DNA of 24,099 nt. It comes from Palsa-883 sp035696165. Its GTDB lineage: Bacteria; Pseudomonadota; Alphaproteobacteria; Acetobacterales; Acetobacteraceae. The notes beneath the pieces are model-generated. The model was not told the origin of the DNA. It did not search any database and saw only the letters and a program-made list of their open reading frames with translations. Location of the stretch: contig DASRQX010000358.1 in assembly GCA_035696165.1 (NCBI GenBank), positions 1 to 24,099 on the forward strand. Reading direction: 5' to 3'. Numbering within the stretch: the stretch's first letter is position 1; each line of letters begins with the position of its first letter. Positions 7,005 through 17,479 of the stretch are shown in pieces. A program made the translations under genes and the position numbers.

Positions 7005-8462
7005 ATGCCGGCGCGCACCGGACAGCAATACCTCGACGGACTTCGGGCCCAACCGCGCGAGGTTTGGTTGAACGGCGAGCGCGTGTTGGACGTTACCTCG
7101 CAGCCCGGTCTGGCCGGCGGCGCGCGGACCGTCGCCGCACTGTACGACATGCAGCACGATCCGAAGCTGCGCGATGCGATGACCTTCGTCTCGCCCTCGT
7201 CGGACGAACGCGTCGGCCTGTCGTTCGTCATTCCGCGCACGCAAGACGATCTGGTCCGCCGCCGCGACATGATGCTGCACTGGGCGCGCGCCACCTGCGG
7301 CATGATGGGGCGTTCGCCCGACTTCATGAACGTAACCTACGCCGCCTGGGCCGGTGCCGCCGATTATTTCGCGCGCGGCCGGCCCGAATTCGGCGCCAAC
7401 ATGCGGCGGTACCACGAATACATCCGCGAGAACGACCTCACACTGACCCACTCGCTGATCAACCTGCAGCGCAGCCGTACCGTCTCCGGCACGTTCAACC
7501 TGACCGAAGGCACCGCGCTCCAGGTCATCCGCGAAACCGGCGCCGGCATCGTGGTGCGCGGTGCGCGCGTGCTGGCAACGCTGGGGCCGATCTCCGACGA
7601 GATCGGGGTGTATTCGCCGCGGCACGGCCAGCACGTCGACGGCCAAAGCCCGTTCGCGCTGAGCTTCGCCATTCCCTGCGGCACGCCGGGCCTGAAATTC
7701 CAATGCCGCGAAAGCTTCGATCTCGGCCGATCGCATTTCGACCATCCGTTGGGCTCGCGGTTCGAGGAGATGGACTGCATCGTCTTCTTCGACGACGTGT
7801 TGGTACCGTGGGAGCGGGTGTTCCTGCTGGGCGACGTGGACCTGCTGAACAACACCGCACAGGAGACGCATTCCTCGGCGCACAGCGCGCACCAGGGCGC
7901 GACCAAGAACATCGCCAAGTGCGAGGTCGTGCTCGGCACGGCGCTGCTAATGACCGAGGCGCTGGGCAACACGCATCTGCCGCATGTCGAGGAACGGCTG
8001 GCCGAGCTGATGACCCACACCGTCGCCATGCGTGCCTGCGTGCGCGCCGCCGAGGCCGATGCGAAACTGGATCAATGGGGCGTGATGTGTCCCGACATCG
8101 TGCCGATCGAGACCACGCGCAACCTGTTCATGACCGCCTATCCGCGCATGGTGGAGATCATGCAACTGCTCGGTTCCTCCAGCTTCATGCTGACGCCGAC
8201 CGAGAAGGACCTGCGCGGACCGCTGGCGCCATGGATCGAGCAGTATCTCGCCACCGAAACCACCGCGGCGCCCGAGCGCATCCGATTGTTCCACCTGGCG
8301 TGGGATATCGCCTGCTCGTCGTTTGGCAGCCGCCAGGTGCTGTATGAACGCTTCTTCGCCTCCGACCCGTTGACGCGCGCGCGGGTGCTGCACGCGATTT
8401 TCCCGAAGCAGGAGGTGGCCAACCGCGTGCGTGACTTCCTGAACTCCGACAAGGATCTGTAA
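7005..8462 (+). CDS. HpaB-type FADH2-dependent aromatic hydroxylase (4-hydroxyphenylacetate 3-hydroxylase family)
   Basis: A 485-residue member of the HpaB family, the oxygenase component of two-component flavin monooxygenases that ortho-hydroxylate phenolic compounds using FADH2 from a separate reductase. The N-terminal domain has the family opening 'TGQQYLDGLRAQPREVWLNG' and the 'DMMLHWARATCGMMGRSPDF' segment. The C-terminal domain contains 'DCIVFFDDVLVPWERVFLLG', another family hallmark, and the 'GSSSFMLTPTEKDL' stretch. Length matches the family (about 480-520). Start ATG 7005 follows GGGGAAG at 6991-6997. Only 23 bases separate it from the downstream extradiol-like gene, so the two are probably co-transcribed. 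No HpaC-like flavin reductase is visible in the window. The natural substrate cannot be named from sequence. Confidence 0.93.
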   Translation: MPARTGQQYLDGLRAQPREVWLNGERVLDVTSQPGLAGGARTVAALYDMQHDPKLRDAMTFVSPSSDERVGLSFVIPRTQDDLVRRRDMMLHWARATCGMMGRSPDFMNVTYAAWAGAADYFARGRPEFGANMRRYHEYIRENDLTLTHSLINLQRSRTVSGTFNLTEGTALQVIRETGAGIVVRGARVLATLGPISDEIGVYSPRHGQHVDGQSPFALSFAIPCGTPGLKFQCRESFDLGRSHFDHPLGSRFEEMDCIVFFDDVLVPWERVFLLGDVDLLNNTAQETHSSAHSAHQGATKNIAKCEVVLGTALLMTEALGNTHLPHVEERLAELMTHTVAMRACVRAAEADAKLDQWGVMCPDIVPIETTRNLFMTAYPRMVEIMQLLGSSSFMLTPTEKDLRGPLAPWIEQYLATETTAAPERIRLFHLAWDIACSSFGSRQVLYERFFASDPLTRARVLHAIFPKQEVANRVRDFLNSDKDL

Positions 8463-8485
8463 CGACGACGAGGGGAGACCAAGCC

Positions 8486-9001
8486 ATGGGCTACCGACCG
8501 ACGCATCTCGGCCATGTCAACATCTACGTGCGGAACGCGGAACTTTCGCACAAGTGGTATTCGGAGCTGCTGGGCCTGCACACCTACCACTTCCGTCCCG
8601 GCTTCGCGGCATTCATGTCGGCGGACCTCGATCATTCGCACGAGGTGGCACTGATGCAGGTAGGCGACGATGCGCCGCTGCAACAGAAGGGCCAGGTCGG
8701 GCTGAACCACATGGCGTGGATGATGGCGAGCCTGGACGACCTGAAGGCGGCCTATTGGCGGTTGAAGGAGAAGGGCGTGAAGATCGACCGCATCCAGGAT
8801 CACGGCCTGTCGCTGGGCATCTATTTCCGCGACCCGGACGGCAATGGGATCGAGGTGTCATACGAACTCCCACGCGAACAGTGGCCGCGGCAGGAGGAAG
8901 TTTTTGCCGCCGACGTGGTCGGACTGGGCCGGTTCCCCGGGCCGTGGGACGAGGAGATGAAGCCGCAGAATTCGGCAGTTCGGCAGCCGGCGCCGGCGTA
9001 A
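8486..9001 (+). CDS. Extradiol dioxygenase-like VOC protein (catechol 2,3-dioxygenase family)
   Basis: A 171-residue type I extradiol-dioxygenase-like protein with one pair of VOC modules. The putative 2-His-1-Glu metal site is visible: His10 in 'LGHVNIYV', His75 in 'GLNHMAWMM' and Glu123 in 'DPDGNGIEVSYELP'. Such enzymes cleave catechols next to the hydroxyl pair using Fe(II) and O2. 'HKWYSELLGL' and 'LDDLKAAYWRLKEKGVKI' are typical module helices. Start ATG 8486 is preceded by GAGGGGAG (8470-8477). It follows the HpaB-type hydroxylase by 23 bases, which fits a hydroxylate-then-cleave pair. A glyoxalase-type or other VOC activity is not excluded, since the single-domain form is shorter than classical XylE/HpaD enzymes. 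The palindromic repeat at 9008-9147 follows its stop codon. Confidence 0.85.
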   Translation: MGYRPTHLGHVNIYVRNAELSHKWYSELLGLHTYHFRPGFAAFMSADLDHSHEVALMQVGDDAPLQQKGQVGLNHMAWMMASLDDLKAAYWRLKEKGVKIDRIQDHGLSLGIYFRDPDGNGIEVSYELPREQWPRQEEVFAADVVGLGRFPGPWDEEMKPQNSAVRQPAPA

Positions 9002-9007
9002 CATTCC

Positions 9008-9147
9008 ACCTCTCCCGCAAGCGGGGCCGAGGCGCGCAGCGCCGAGGGTGAGGGTGGTGCACGCGGCCCGACCCTCACCCGCGTCGCAAGTGCTCCGCAA
9101 CCTTGGTCCGCTCTTCGCGGCTCAAGCCCGCGAAGAGCGGGAGAGGT
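9008..9147. repeat. Nested palindromic intergenic repeat between convergent genes
   Basis: Three perfect inverted pairs are stacked here. The outer pair is ACCTCTCCCGC at 9008-9018 with GCGGGAGAGGT at 9137-9147. The middle pair is GGGTGAGGGT at 9046-9055 with ACCCTCACCC at 9071-9080. The inner hairpin is CCGCTCTTCGCGG at 9108-9120 with its exact complement at 9128-9140, with a 7-base loop. The right outer arm shares bases with the inner hairpin, so the two foldings are mutually exclusive. 'CTCTCCCGC...GGGTGAGGGTG' is a familiar style of dispersed intergenic repeat in proteobacteria. It lies between the convergent ends of the VOC and GST genes and may work as a two-way transcript end. Confidence 0.7.
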
Positions 9148-9159
9148 ATACCCGCAGCC

Positions 9160-9882
9160 CTATGCCGGAACCGGCCGGGCGCGCTGGTTGTACAGGATCT
9201 TCGCCCGCCGTTCCTGCTCCTCCGGCGGCAATTTCGATGCGTCATCGGACAGATTGGCACCCACCGCCATACCAAGCTGCACCGCGGGCCGCGCACCAAG
9301 CTCCTCAGACCAGCGCTTGAAGTATTTGAACTCCTCGATGTCCTGCCCCTGGGCCTTCCAGTTCACCGTCCACGGATACGCGATCATGTCGGCGATGGTA
9401 TACTCGTTGCCGGCCAGGTACGGCCGGTCGTACAGCCGGTTGTTCAGCACGCCATACAGGCGGTTCGCCTCATCGGTGAAGCGGCGGATGGCATAGGCCT
9501 GATCACCCTGCTTGTCGCCCAGCCGGCGGAAATGCCCGCACTCGCCGAGCTTCGGCCCCTGGTTCGCCATCTGCCAGATCAGCCACTGATTGACTTCGGT
9601 TTTTTCACGGACGTTTCGCGGATAAAACTTTCCCAACTTCTCGGCGATATACAGCATGATCGCGCCAGACTCGAACACCGAGATCGGCTCGCCACCGCCG
9701 GCCGGATCGCGATCCACCAGCACCGGCATGCGGTGGTTCGGGTTCATCTTCAGGAATTCCGGCGTGAATTGGTCGCCGCGCCCGATATTGCAGGGCACAA
9801 TGTTGTAGGGCGCTCCGCATTCTTCCAGCAGGATCGTCACCTTCTTGCCATTCGGCGTGGGCCAGTAGTGCAGATCGAACAT
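9160..9882 (-). CDS. Glutathione S-transferase, YfcG/Ure2p-like (nu class)
   Basis: A 240-residue GST. The N-terminal thioredoxin-like domain starts 'MFDLHYWPTPNGKKVTILLE' and has 'RMPVLVDRDPAGGGEPISVF' followed by 'ESGAIMLYIAEKLG', matching E. coli YfcG closely in layout, including Thr9 and Asn11, which in YfcG contact glutathione instead of a catalytic Ser or Tyr. The C-terminal helical domain includes 'YLAGNEYTIADMIAYPW', the usual GST N-capping motif. YfcG-type proteins act as glutathione-dependent disulfide reductases more than conjugating enzymes. The start is the ATG ending at 9882, with GGAAGGGGA just upstream on this strand; the longer open frame to 10023 has no ribosome binding site and atypical sequence. 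Cytoplasmic. Its tail faces the repeat at 9008-9147. Confidence 0.93.
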   Translation of the reverse strand: MFDLHYWPTPNGKKVTILLEECGAPYNIVPCNIGRGDQFTPEFLKMNPNHRMPVLVDRDPAGGGEPISVFESGAIMLYIAEKLGKFYPRNVREKTEVNQWLIWQMANQGPKLGECGHFRRLGDKQGDQAYAIRRFTDEANRLYGVLNNRLYDRPYLAGNEYTIADMIAYPWTVNWKAQGQDIEEFKYFKRWSEELGARPAVQLGMAVGANLSDDASKLPPEEQERRAKILYNQRARPVPA

Positions 9883-10108
9883 TGCATTCCCCTTCCGAGA
9901 TGAATTGCGTCCAGGCAAAAGTCTAGCCGGTTTCGACGCATCCGACCATGAAGGTCGGGTCGGCGTTTGCGCCACCGCAAGGTCCACCGCGGGGCGCGTG
10001 GAGAAAGTCTGACGCGGTAGCACGCAGTTGACAAAACCGTGATGAATCTCGGTGTGCTCTGCGGTGGATCTGTCTTACTGGCCCGACGCCGGCAAGTCCG
10101 GTGCCGTC

Positions 10109-10573
10109 TTAGCCGTCCGGCCGTCCAGCTCGATGATACGGATGTCCGCCAGCGATCGCGCGCGCGCGATAAAGCTGCTCTGCCAACATCGCACGCACCA
10201 GGAAGTGCGGCCACGTCAGCGCCCCGAACGAAAGCGTAACATCTGCGCGCGCCAGGACCGCGGCGTCCAAACCTTCCGCACCGCCGATAAGGAAACACAC
10301 GGGCCGCCCGAGCGTGAGCCAACGCTCCATCAGCACCGCAAGCCGGGGGCTGTCGGGCATGTCGCCGCCCTGGTCCAAGGCAACCGTGAAGGCCGCGCTG
10401 GGTAGCGCCCCAAGCAGCGCCACACCCTCTCGGCGCTTGACCTGGACAGGTGCGCCGCGGGCCTCGGGGATTTCGGTCAGGACCAGCTTCGGCCGCATGC
10501 GGTCGGCGTAGCGGGTGAACAGCGCGGCTTCGGGCGCATCCTTCACGCGTCCGATGGCGATCACGCGTAGCAT
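10109..10573 (-). CDS. rlmH: 23S rRNA (pseudouridine-1915 N3) methyltransferase RlmH
   Basis: A 154-residue SPOUT-class methyltransferase that methylates pseudouridine 1915 in helix 69 of 23S rRNA using S-adenosylmethionine, acting on the 70S ribosome. It shows 'MLRVIAIGRVKDAPE' at the N-terminus, the knot motif 'CFLIGGAEGLDAAV' (residues 93-106), then 'LSFGALTWPHFLVRAMLAEQ' and the C-terminal 'HPYHR' (145-149), all hallmarks of RlmH (formerly YbeA). Length is standard. The start is ATG ending at 10573. It is transcribed away from the glycine riboswitch and gcv operon, and the shared upstream region is only about 140 bases. The 226-base gap on its 3' side (9883-10108) holds no gene; it has a small hairpin at 9942-9958. 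Confidence 0.96.
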   Translation of the reverse strand: MLRVIAIGRVKDAPEAALFTRYADRMRPKLVLTEIPEARGAPVQVKRREGVALLGALPSAAFTVALDQGGDMPDSPRLAVLMERWLTLGRPVCFLIGGAEGLDAAVLARADVTLSFGALTWPHFLVRAMLAEQLYRARAIAGGHPYHRAGRPDG

Positions 10574-10716
10574 GCAGTGCCCCCTTTGAGAACTCTCGGG
10601 CGGGGCCGACCGCGCCCCCCAACCCCTTCCCTCAAGGGCAGGGGGAGTAGGTCCTCAACTCCATCATTGAACAACCCGAGCCAATCCGTCATCCTGCCGG
10701 CGTCCCAGCCACCCGG

Positions 10717-10899
10717 CGCGGGAGAGCATGAGGGGTCCCGCCCCCTCGTCGCCGAAGGCGCAACCGGCCCCCGGAAACGCTCAGGTACCAGGGACCGCGT
10801 CGGGCAGGGATCTCTGGAAAGCCGGCGGGCGCAAGCTCGTCGCACCGACGGAGTAAGGGGCCTTCGCCCCGAATCTCTCAGGTCACCGTGACAGAGGGG
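10717..10899 (+). promoter_or_regulatory. Tandem glycine riboswitch
   Basis: Two successive glycine aptamers precede gcvT. Aptamer 1 has GCGGGAGAG at 10718-10726, GCCGAAGG at 10751-10758, and GGAAACGCTCAGG followed by GGGACCG at about 10773-10797. Aptamer 2 opens with the linker-type 'GATCTCTGGAAAG' near 10809, then CACCGACGGAGTAAGG at 10843-10858, and closes with 'GAATCTCTCAGG' and 'GTGACAGAGG' up to 10897. The CCGAAGG/CTCAGG core and two-copy arrangement are those of the gcvT RNA element, where glycine binding turns on the glycine cleavage operon. The gap from its end to the favoured gcvT start is about 55 bases and could hold the expression platform; no clear terminator hairpin was seen, so control may be at translation. 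Confidence 0.93.
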
Positions 10900-10942
10900 G
10901 GTCGCATTCGCCGGCGTGTCGCCGGCGGGCGACTCGTGTCAC

Positions 10943-10946
10943 GGAG
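10943..10946 (+). promoter_or_regulatory. Ribosome binding site that decides the gcvT start (TTG 10954)
   Basis: GGAG at 10943-10946 stands 7 bases before TTG 10954. The other in-frame candidates are GTG 10888, which lies inside the second riboswitch aptamer, GTG 10936, which has no good Shine-Dalgarno sequence, and ATG 11044, which is already inside the conserved GcvT domain (ARMVPFAGY). No in-frame ATG exists before the conserved region. Confidence 0.6.
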
Positions 10947-10953
10947 CCAGGCT

Positions 10954-12141
10954 TTGGTCGAGAACGCACTGCCCGACGATCCCACGCCGTCAACCTTGCT
11001 GACCACCCCGCTCGATGCCTGGCATCGCGAGCATGGCGCCCGCATGGTGCCGTTCGCCGGCTACGCCATGCCGGTGCAGTACGATTTTACCAACGCGCTG
11101 ACGCACGACCTGACGGGCACGCTGGCGCAGCGCTGCCGCGGCGGCGTGCTGGCCGAGCACCTGCATTGCCGCACCCAGGCGGTGCTGTTCGATGTCTCCC
11201 ACATGGGCCAGGCGACGCTGACCGGCCCCACCGCCGCCGCGGTGCTGGAAACGCTGGTCCCTGGCGACATCGTCGGCCTGAAACCAGGCCGCCAGCGCTA
11301 CACGCTGCTGACCAATGAGGCGGGCGGCATCCTGGACGACTTGATGGTCGCCACACTGGAACCAGGAAAATTCTTCCTGGTGGTCAACGCCAGCCGCAAG
11401 GCGGACGACTTCGCTCATATTGCGGCGGCGTTGCCCGCCGGCGCCAGTCTGGCTCCGCATCCGGAGCGCGCCCTGCTGGCGTTGCAGGGGCCGCTGGCCG
11501 CCACAGTGCTGAACCGGCTCTGCCCCGCCGCGTCGGGGTTGCCCTTCATGGGCGTCGCCTCCGCCCTGGTGCGCGGCATCCCCTGCCTGCTGTCCCGCTC
11601 CGGCTACACTGGGGAAGACGGGTTCGAGATCTCCGTCCCGGCCGAACGCGCCGTAGACCTTGCCACGCTATTCGTCGACCAGCCCGAAATCGTCCCCGCC
11701 GGCCTCGGCGCGCGCGACTCGCTGCGGCTGGAGGCTGGGCTTTGCCTGTATGGCAACGACATCGACGAGCTGACCACGCCGGTCGAGGCCGGATTGACCT
11801 GGGTGATCGGCAAGCGCCGCAAGCTGCACTGGGACTTCCCCGGCGGCGCAGCAATCCGCGACCAGTTCGACAACGGAGCGCTGCGCCTGCGCGTCGGCAT
11901 CCGCCCGGATGGCCGTGCTCCGGCCCGCGCCGGCACTTCCATCGCCGCCGAAGGCGCCACCGAGGCCGGCTTCATCACCTCCGGCGGCTTCAGTCCCAGC
12001 CTGAACGCGCCGATCGCCATGGGCTATGTGCGCCGCGACTTGGCCGTCGATGGCACGAAGCTGGCGCTGCTGGTGCGCGGCAAGGCGCTCCCGGCTACCG
12101 TCGCACCGTTGCCCTTTGTCCCCCACCGATACGCACGCTGA
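10954..12141 (+). CDS. gcvT: Glycine cleavage system aminomethyltransferase (T protein)
   Basis: A protein of about 395 residues that takes the aminomethyl group from the lipoyl arm of GcvH, passes the one-carbon unit to tetrahydrofolate as 5,10-methylene-THF and releases ammonia. It opens with 'TTPLDAWHREHGARMVPFAG' and 'AMPVQY'. It contains the folate-domain motifs 'VLFDVSHMGQATLTG' and 'YTLLTNEAGGILDDLMVA', then 'SRSGYTGEDGFEISVP' and 'PAGLGARDSLRLEAGLCLYG', and ends with the barrel domain 'TSGGFSPSLNAPIAMGYVRR'. The insert 'LTGTLAQRCRGGVLAEHLHC' lengthens the N-terminal region relative to short homologues. The start is probably TTG 10954. It is first in gcvT-gcvH-gcvP and lies directly behind the tandem glycine riboswitch, with 13 bases before gcvH. 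Confidence 0.95.
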   Translation: MVENALPDDPTPSTLLTTPLDAWHREHGARMVPFAGYAMPVQYDFTNALTHDLTGTLAQRCRGGVLAEHLHCRTQAVLFDVSHMGQATLTGPTAAAVLETLVPGDIVGLKPGRQRYTLLTNEAGGILDDLMVATLEPGKFFLVVNASRKADDFAHIAAALPAGASLAPHPERALLALQGPLAATVLNRLCPAASGLPFMGVASALVRGIPCLLSRSGYTGEDGFEISVPAERAVDLATLFVDQPEIVPAGLGARDSLRLEAGLCLYGNDIDELTTPVEAGLTWVIGKRRKLHWDFPGGAAIRDQFDNGALRLRVGIRPDGRAPARAGTSIAAEGATEAGFITSGGFSPSLNAPIAMGYVRRDLAVDGTKLALLVRGKALPATVAPLPFVPHRYAR

Positions 12142-12154
12142 AGGATCAGCCCCA

Positions 12155-12535
12155 ATGGCCGACACCGACACCCGCTATACCAGGGACCATGAATGGGTCC
12201 GCCTCGATGGCGACATCGCCACCGTCGGCATCACCGATCACGCGCAGGAGGCGCTCGGCGATGTGGTGTTCGTCGAACTGCCGGAGGTGGACCGCGTGGT
12301 GGAGGCCAGCGAGGCCTGCGCCGTCGTCGAAAGCGTGAAGGCGGCGTCCGACATCTACGCCCCGCTCGCCGGCCGGGTGGTTGAGACCAACCAGACGATC
12401 GTCGACGAACCGGCGCTGGTGAACAGCGACGCCATGGGCGAGGGATGGTTCTTCCGCCTGGAAATCGACGACACCGAGGCATTCAACGCGCTGCTGGACG
12501 AAGCCGCCTACACCGAATTCCTGGAGACGCTGTGA
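12155..12535 (+). CDS. gcvH: Glycine cleavage system H protein (lipoyl carrier)
   Basis: A 126-residue lipoyl-domain protein that carries the aminomethyl group from GcvP to GcvT on a lipoylated lysine. The sequence shows 'YTRDHEWVRLDGDIATVGIT' at the N-terminus, 'GDVVFVELPEVD', and the lipoylation hairpin 'CAVVESVKAASDIYAP' with Lys62 as the modified residue. The C-terminus has 'EGWFFRLEIDD' and 'LLDEAAYTEFLETL'. Length and order match the family. Start ATG 12155 follows AAGGA at 12141-12145. It is the middle gene of the operon; gcvP begins within 3 bases of, or overlaps, its stop codon, so translational coupling is likely. Confidence 0.97.
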   Translation: MADTDTRYTRDHEWVRLDGDIATVGITDHAQEALGDVVFVELPEVDRVVEASEACAVVESVKAASDIYAPLAGRVVETNQTIVDEPALVNSDAMGEGWFFRLEIDDTEAFNALLDEAAYTEFLETL

Positions 12536-12537
12536 GC

Positions 12538-15420
<2,883 letters not shown>

Positions 15421-15469
15421 CGCCGTGCCTCGAAAATTCCATAAAGTGGACGGCGGCATGGAGGATTCG

Positions 15470-16599
15470 ATGGCCAAGAAGAGCATCGAAGCGGCGGAGG
15501 CAAAGCCTGCACGAAAGACCCTGGGCCAAAAAACGCCAAAAAAGCAGGATAAACGAAGCCTCGCAGTGGACGCTGCGCCGCTCCGTCGTAGAACTCAGAG
15601 GCCCTTTCCAGCCTCCGCATTCGAGGACGCTCTCGAGTTCGCCCGTCAACTGTTTCAAGTTGCAAGTGGGCAACCAGTCAGGCGTCTGACTCTTTTCGAT
15701 CATCTCGGCAAGGCGCCAGAGAGTGGTCCCAGTCGGATGCTGATTACAAATTCGAATAGGTACGGTCTTACGAGAGGCAGTTCTGCCTCGGAGCATCTTG
15801 AGTTGACCGAAGATGGTTTGAAAGCGTGGACGATGCACTTCGCAAGAGAGAGCAACGGCGGGCTTGAGCCAAGTTGGCCATTCTCGATATCGATCCATTT
15901 CGACTACTCTATGAGCGATTTACCAACACCCGGCTCCCCGCTCGTGCCGTACTCACTGATGCATTAACGGAAAGTGGCGTCGCAGCGGATGCAGCCGAGG
16001 AGGGAGTGGACACATTCATCGTCGAACTTCGCTTTGTCGATCTTCTCCAAACGCTGTCGGGGACTGAGCGTATCGTCACGCTTGACCATCTTTTGGATGC
16101 ACTTCCCACATCGACTATTGTCTCTGTCGCGCCTTCTGCCATAGGTAATGAGCAACGCAACTTAGTGGCCCAAGAGCACGCGGAGTTTGAAACGACTTGT
16201 TTCTATGCTACCCGGATAGGTGAAGAAGCGTCGGAAGAGGCGCGTCACTCCGATCTGTTCCTAGGGAATATCGTGGAACCAGCGCTTCAGCCTTTCAGTC
16301 TAAAGGTCAAACGAGCGATGCTATTGACAAACCTGAAATGATCACTCGGCAGGTTAGCGAGTACCTGCTGAGGTCACGCTTGGTCACAGCCGACCTTTGG
16401 TTCCGTAATCCTAATGTATTTTGCGAAGTGGCGATCCGTCATGCTGCACGCTTGCCGGTGGTACAGATCATCCGCTCGGGATGATCGTTTGCCGTTCGAC
16501 GTTCACCAAATGCGTACAATCGTGATCGACAATCGGGACATATATTCCCTTGCTCCCAAAATCGAGACCTATCGCTCCGAGCTCGGCAACCAAGTTTGA
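15470..16599 (+). pseudogene. Broken two-domain protein: winged-helix-like N-terminus, nucleotide-enzyme (deoxyribosyltransferase/TIR)-like C-terminus
   Basis: Start ATG 15470 follows GGAGG at 15460-15464. Four frame segments form one protein of about 375 residues. Frame 2 runs to about 15825, with a Lys-rich tail, then 'PFPASAFEDALEFARQLF' and 'VRRLTLFDHLGKAPESGPSR'. Frame 1 runs to about 16316 but holds a TGA at 15865-15867; it includes 'AILDIDPFRLLYERF', 'CFYATRIGEEASEEARHSDL' and 'GNIVEPALQPFSLKVKRA'. Frame 3 (16317-16484) gives 'DAIDKPEMITRQVSEYLL' and 'NPNVFCEVAIRHAARLPVV'. Frame 1 (16483-16599) gives 'RLPFDVHQMRTIVID' and the true end. Intact relatives, as I remember them, have the same order. 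The C-terminus looks like a Rossmann-type nucleoside deoxyribosyltransferase or TIR-like enzyme, and the first part resembles a winged helix. The region is less GC-rich than its neighbours, suggesting transfer. Three frameshifts and one nonsense codon make it inactive. Confidence 0.75.
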
Positions 16600-16871
16600 C
16601 GAGCGACGGCGGCCGAGGCAGAAATAGATACGCCAATTTCTGTTTATTTTCCGGCATTCCGCGTCACTATGTAGTCGAGGTCTTGGGCGTTCGAGCGCAA
16701 GCTGGCACCCGGCATAGCTGGCCGCCTCAAGCTGAACACTGGCATGGGGCATATGGGGACCAAGCGCTGATTGATCCGAGCGATTGCCCACAGTCCCGCG
16801 GCGCGTGCCGTGCCTGAAGTCAAGGCAGATGTCAGGTTCGCCAGGCTCGATTCTGTGCTAGCCTGCCGCGC

Positions 16872-17468
16872 ATGAATGTTGCCCTCCGCAAGCCGATGAC
16901 GCTGCCGCAATTCCTCACGTGGGAGGAGCGGCAGGAGCCGCGCTACGAACTCGATGGCTTCCAGCCGGTCGCTATGCCGGACGCGACGATCGCGCAGGAT
17001 ATGATCGGCAACACCTTGCGCACACTGCTCTCCGGTCGCCTGCATGGCAAACCGTGCCACGTTCGCGGCCCGACCCTGAAGATCGAGGCTATGGGTCGTA
17101 TCCGCTACCCCGAGGCGTTCGTCTGCCGCGCATCAGTTCCACCCACGGAGACAGTCATTAAGGACCCGGTTGTGGTCTTCGAGATTCTCGGCCCGGGCAC
17201 CTCCCGCACTGACCGGATCGAAAAACTGCGCGAATGCCAGGCGACCCAGTCGATCCAGCGCTACGTCATCCTGGAACAGGACAGCATCGCCGCAACGGTG
17301 TTCGCCCGCCATGGCGCGGATTGGGTCGTGCACGCACTGATCGCCGAGGACATCCTGCGATTGCCGGAGATCGAGGTCGAACTCCCATTCACCGACATTT
17401 ACGCCGATGTCCAGTTGCCACCACAATCCGACGACGCCGCGGCAAGTGGTCCATCGGGCAGCCTCTAA
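16872..17468 (+). CDS. Uma2 family (DUF820) putative endonuclease
   Basis: A 198-residue protein of the Uma2/DUF820 family, a PD-(D/E)xK-fold group abundant in cyanobacteria and many high-GC bacteria, whose cellular role is unclear. Visible family features are 'MTLPQFLTWEERQEPRYELD' followed by 'GFQPVAM', then 'IRYPEAFVCRA', 'DPVVVFEILGPGTSRTDRIE' and 'KLRECQ', and 'SIQRYVILEQD'. Glu104 and Lys118 fit the active-site positions. The usual Asp of the 'PDV' motif is Glu81 here ('YPEAF'), and the usual VDGE segment is shortened ('ELDGF'), so activity may be altered. Start ATG 16872 has no strong Shine-Dalgarno sequence. The 272-base stretch before it (16600-16871) shows no gene. The creatininase gene follows after 11 bases. 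Confidence 0.8.
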   Translation: MNVALRKPMTLPQFLTWEERQEPRYELDGFQPVAMPDATIAQDMIGNTLRTLLSGRLHGKPCHVRGPTLKIEAMGRIRYPEAFVCRASVPPTETVIKDPVVVFEILGPGTSRTDRIEKLRECQATQSIQRYVILEQDSIAATVFARHGADWVVHALIAEDILRLPEIEVELPFTDIYADVQLPPQSDDAAASGPSGSL

Positions 17469-17479
17469 CGGAAAGGCCG

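Noticed and set aside
5957..8347. A 796-codon open frame on the plus strand
   Set aside because: Only the 6512-6883 part is recognisable (VOC). The rest runs out of frame across the well-supported HpaB-type gene and is Arg-rich, as high-GC shadow frames are.
9942..9958. Hairpin CCGACC/GGTCGG as the rlmH terminator
   Set aside because: It is only six pairs, lies 150 bases past the rlmH stop and has no T-run on either strand.
10620..10650. C/G-rich imperfect hairpin before the riboswitch
   Set aside because: It has a mismatch in the stem and no T-tract on either strand. It may be a worn copy of a dispersed repeat, but support is thin.
10888..10953. GTG 10888 or GTG 10936 as the gcvT start
   Set aside because: The first is inside the second glycine aptamer, and the second lacks a Shine-Dalgarno sequence. 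TTG 10954 behind GGAG is better supported.
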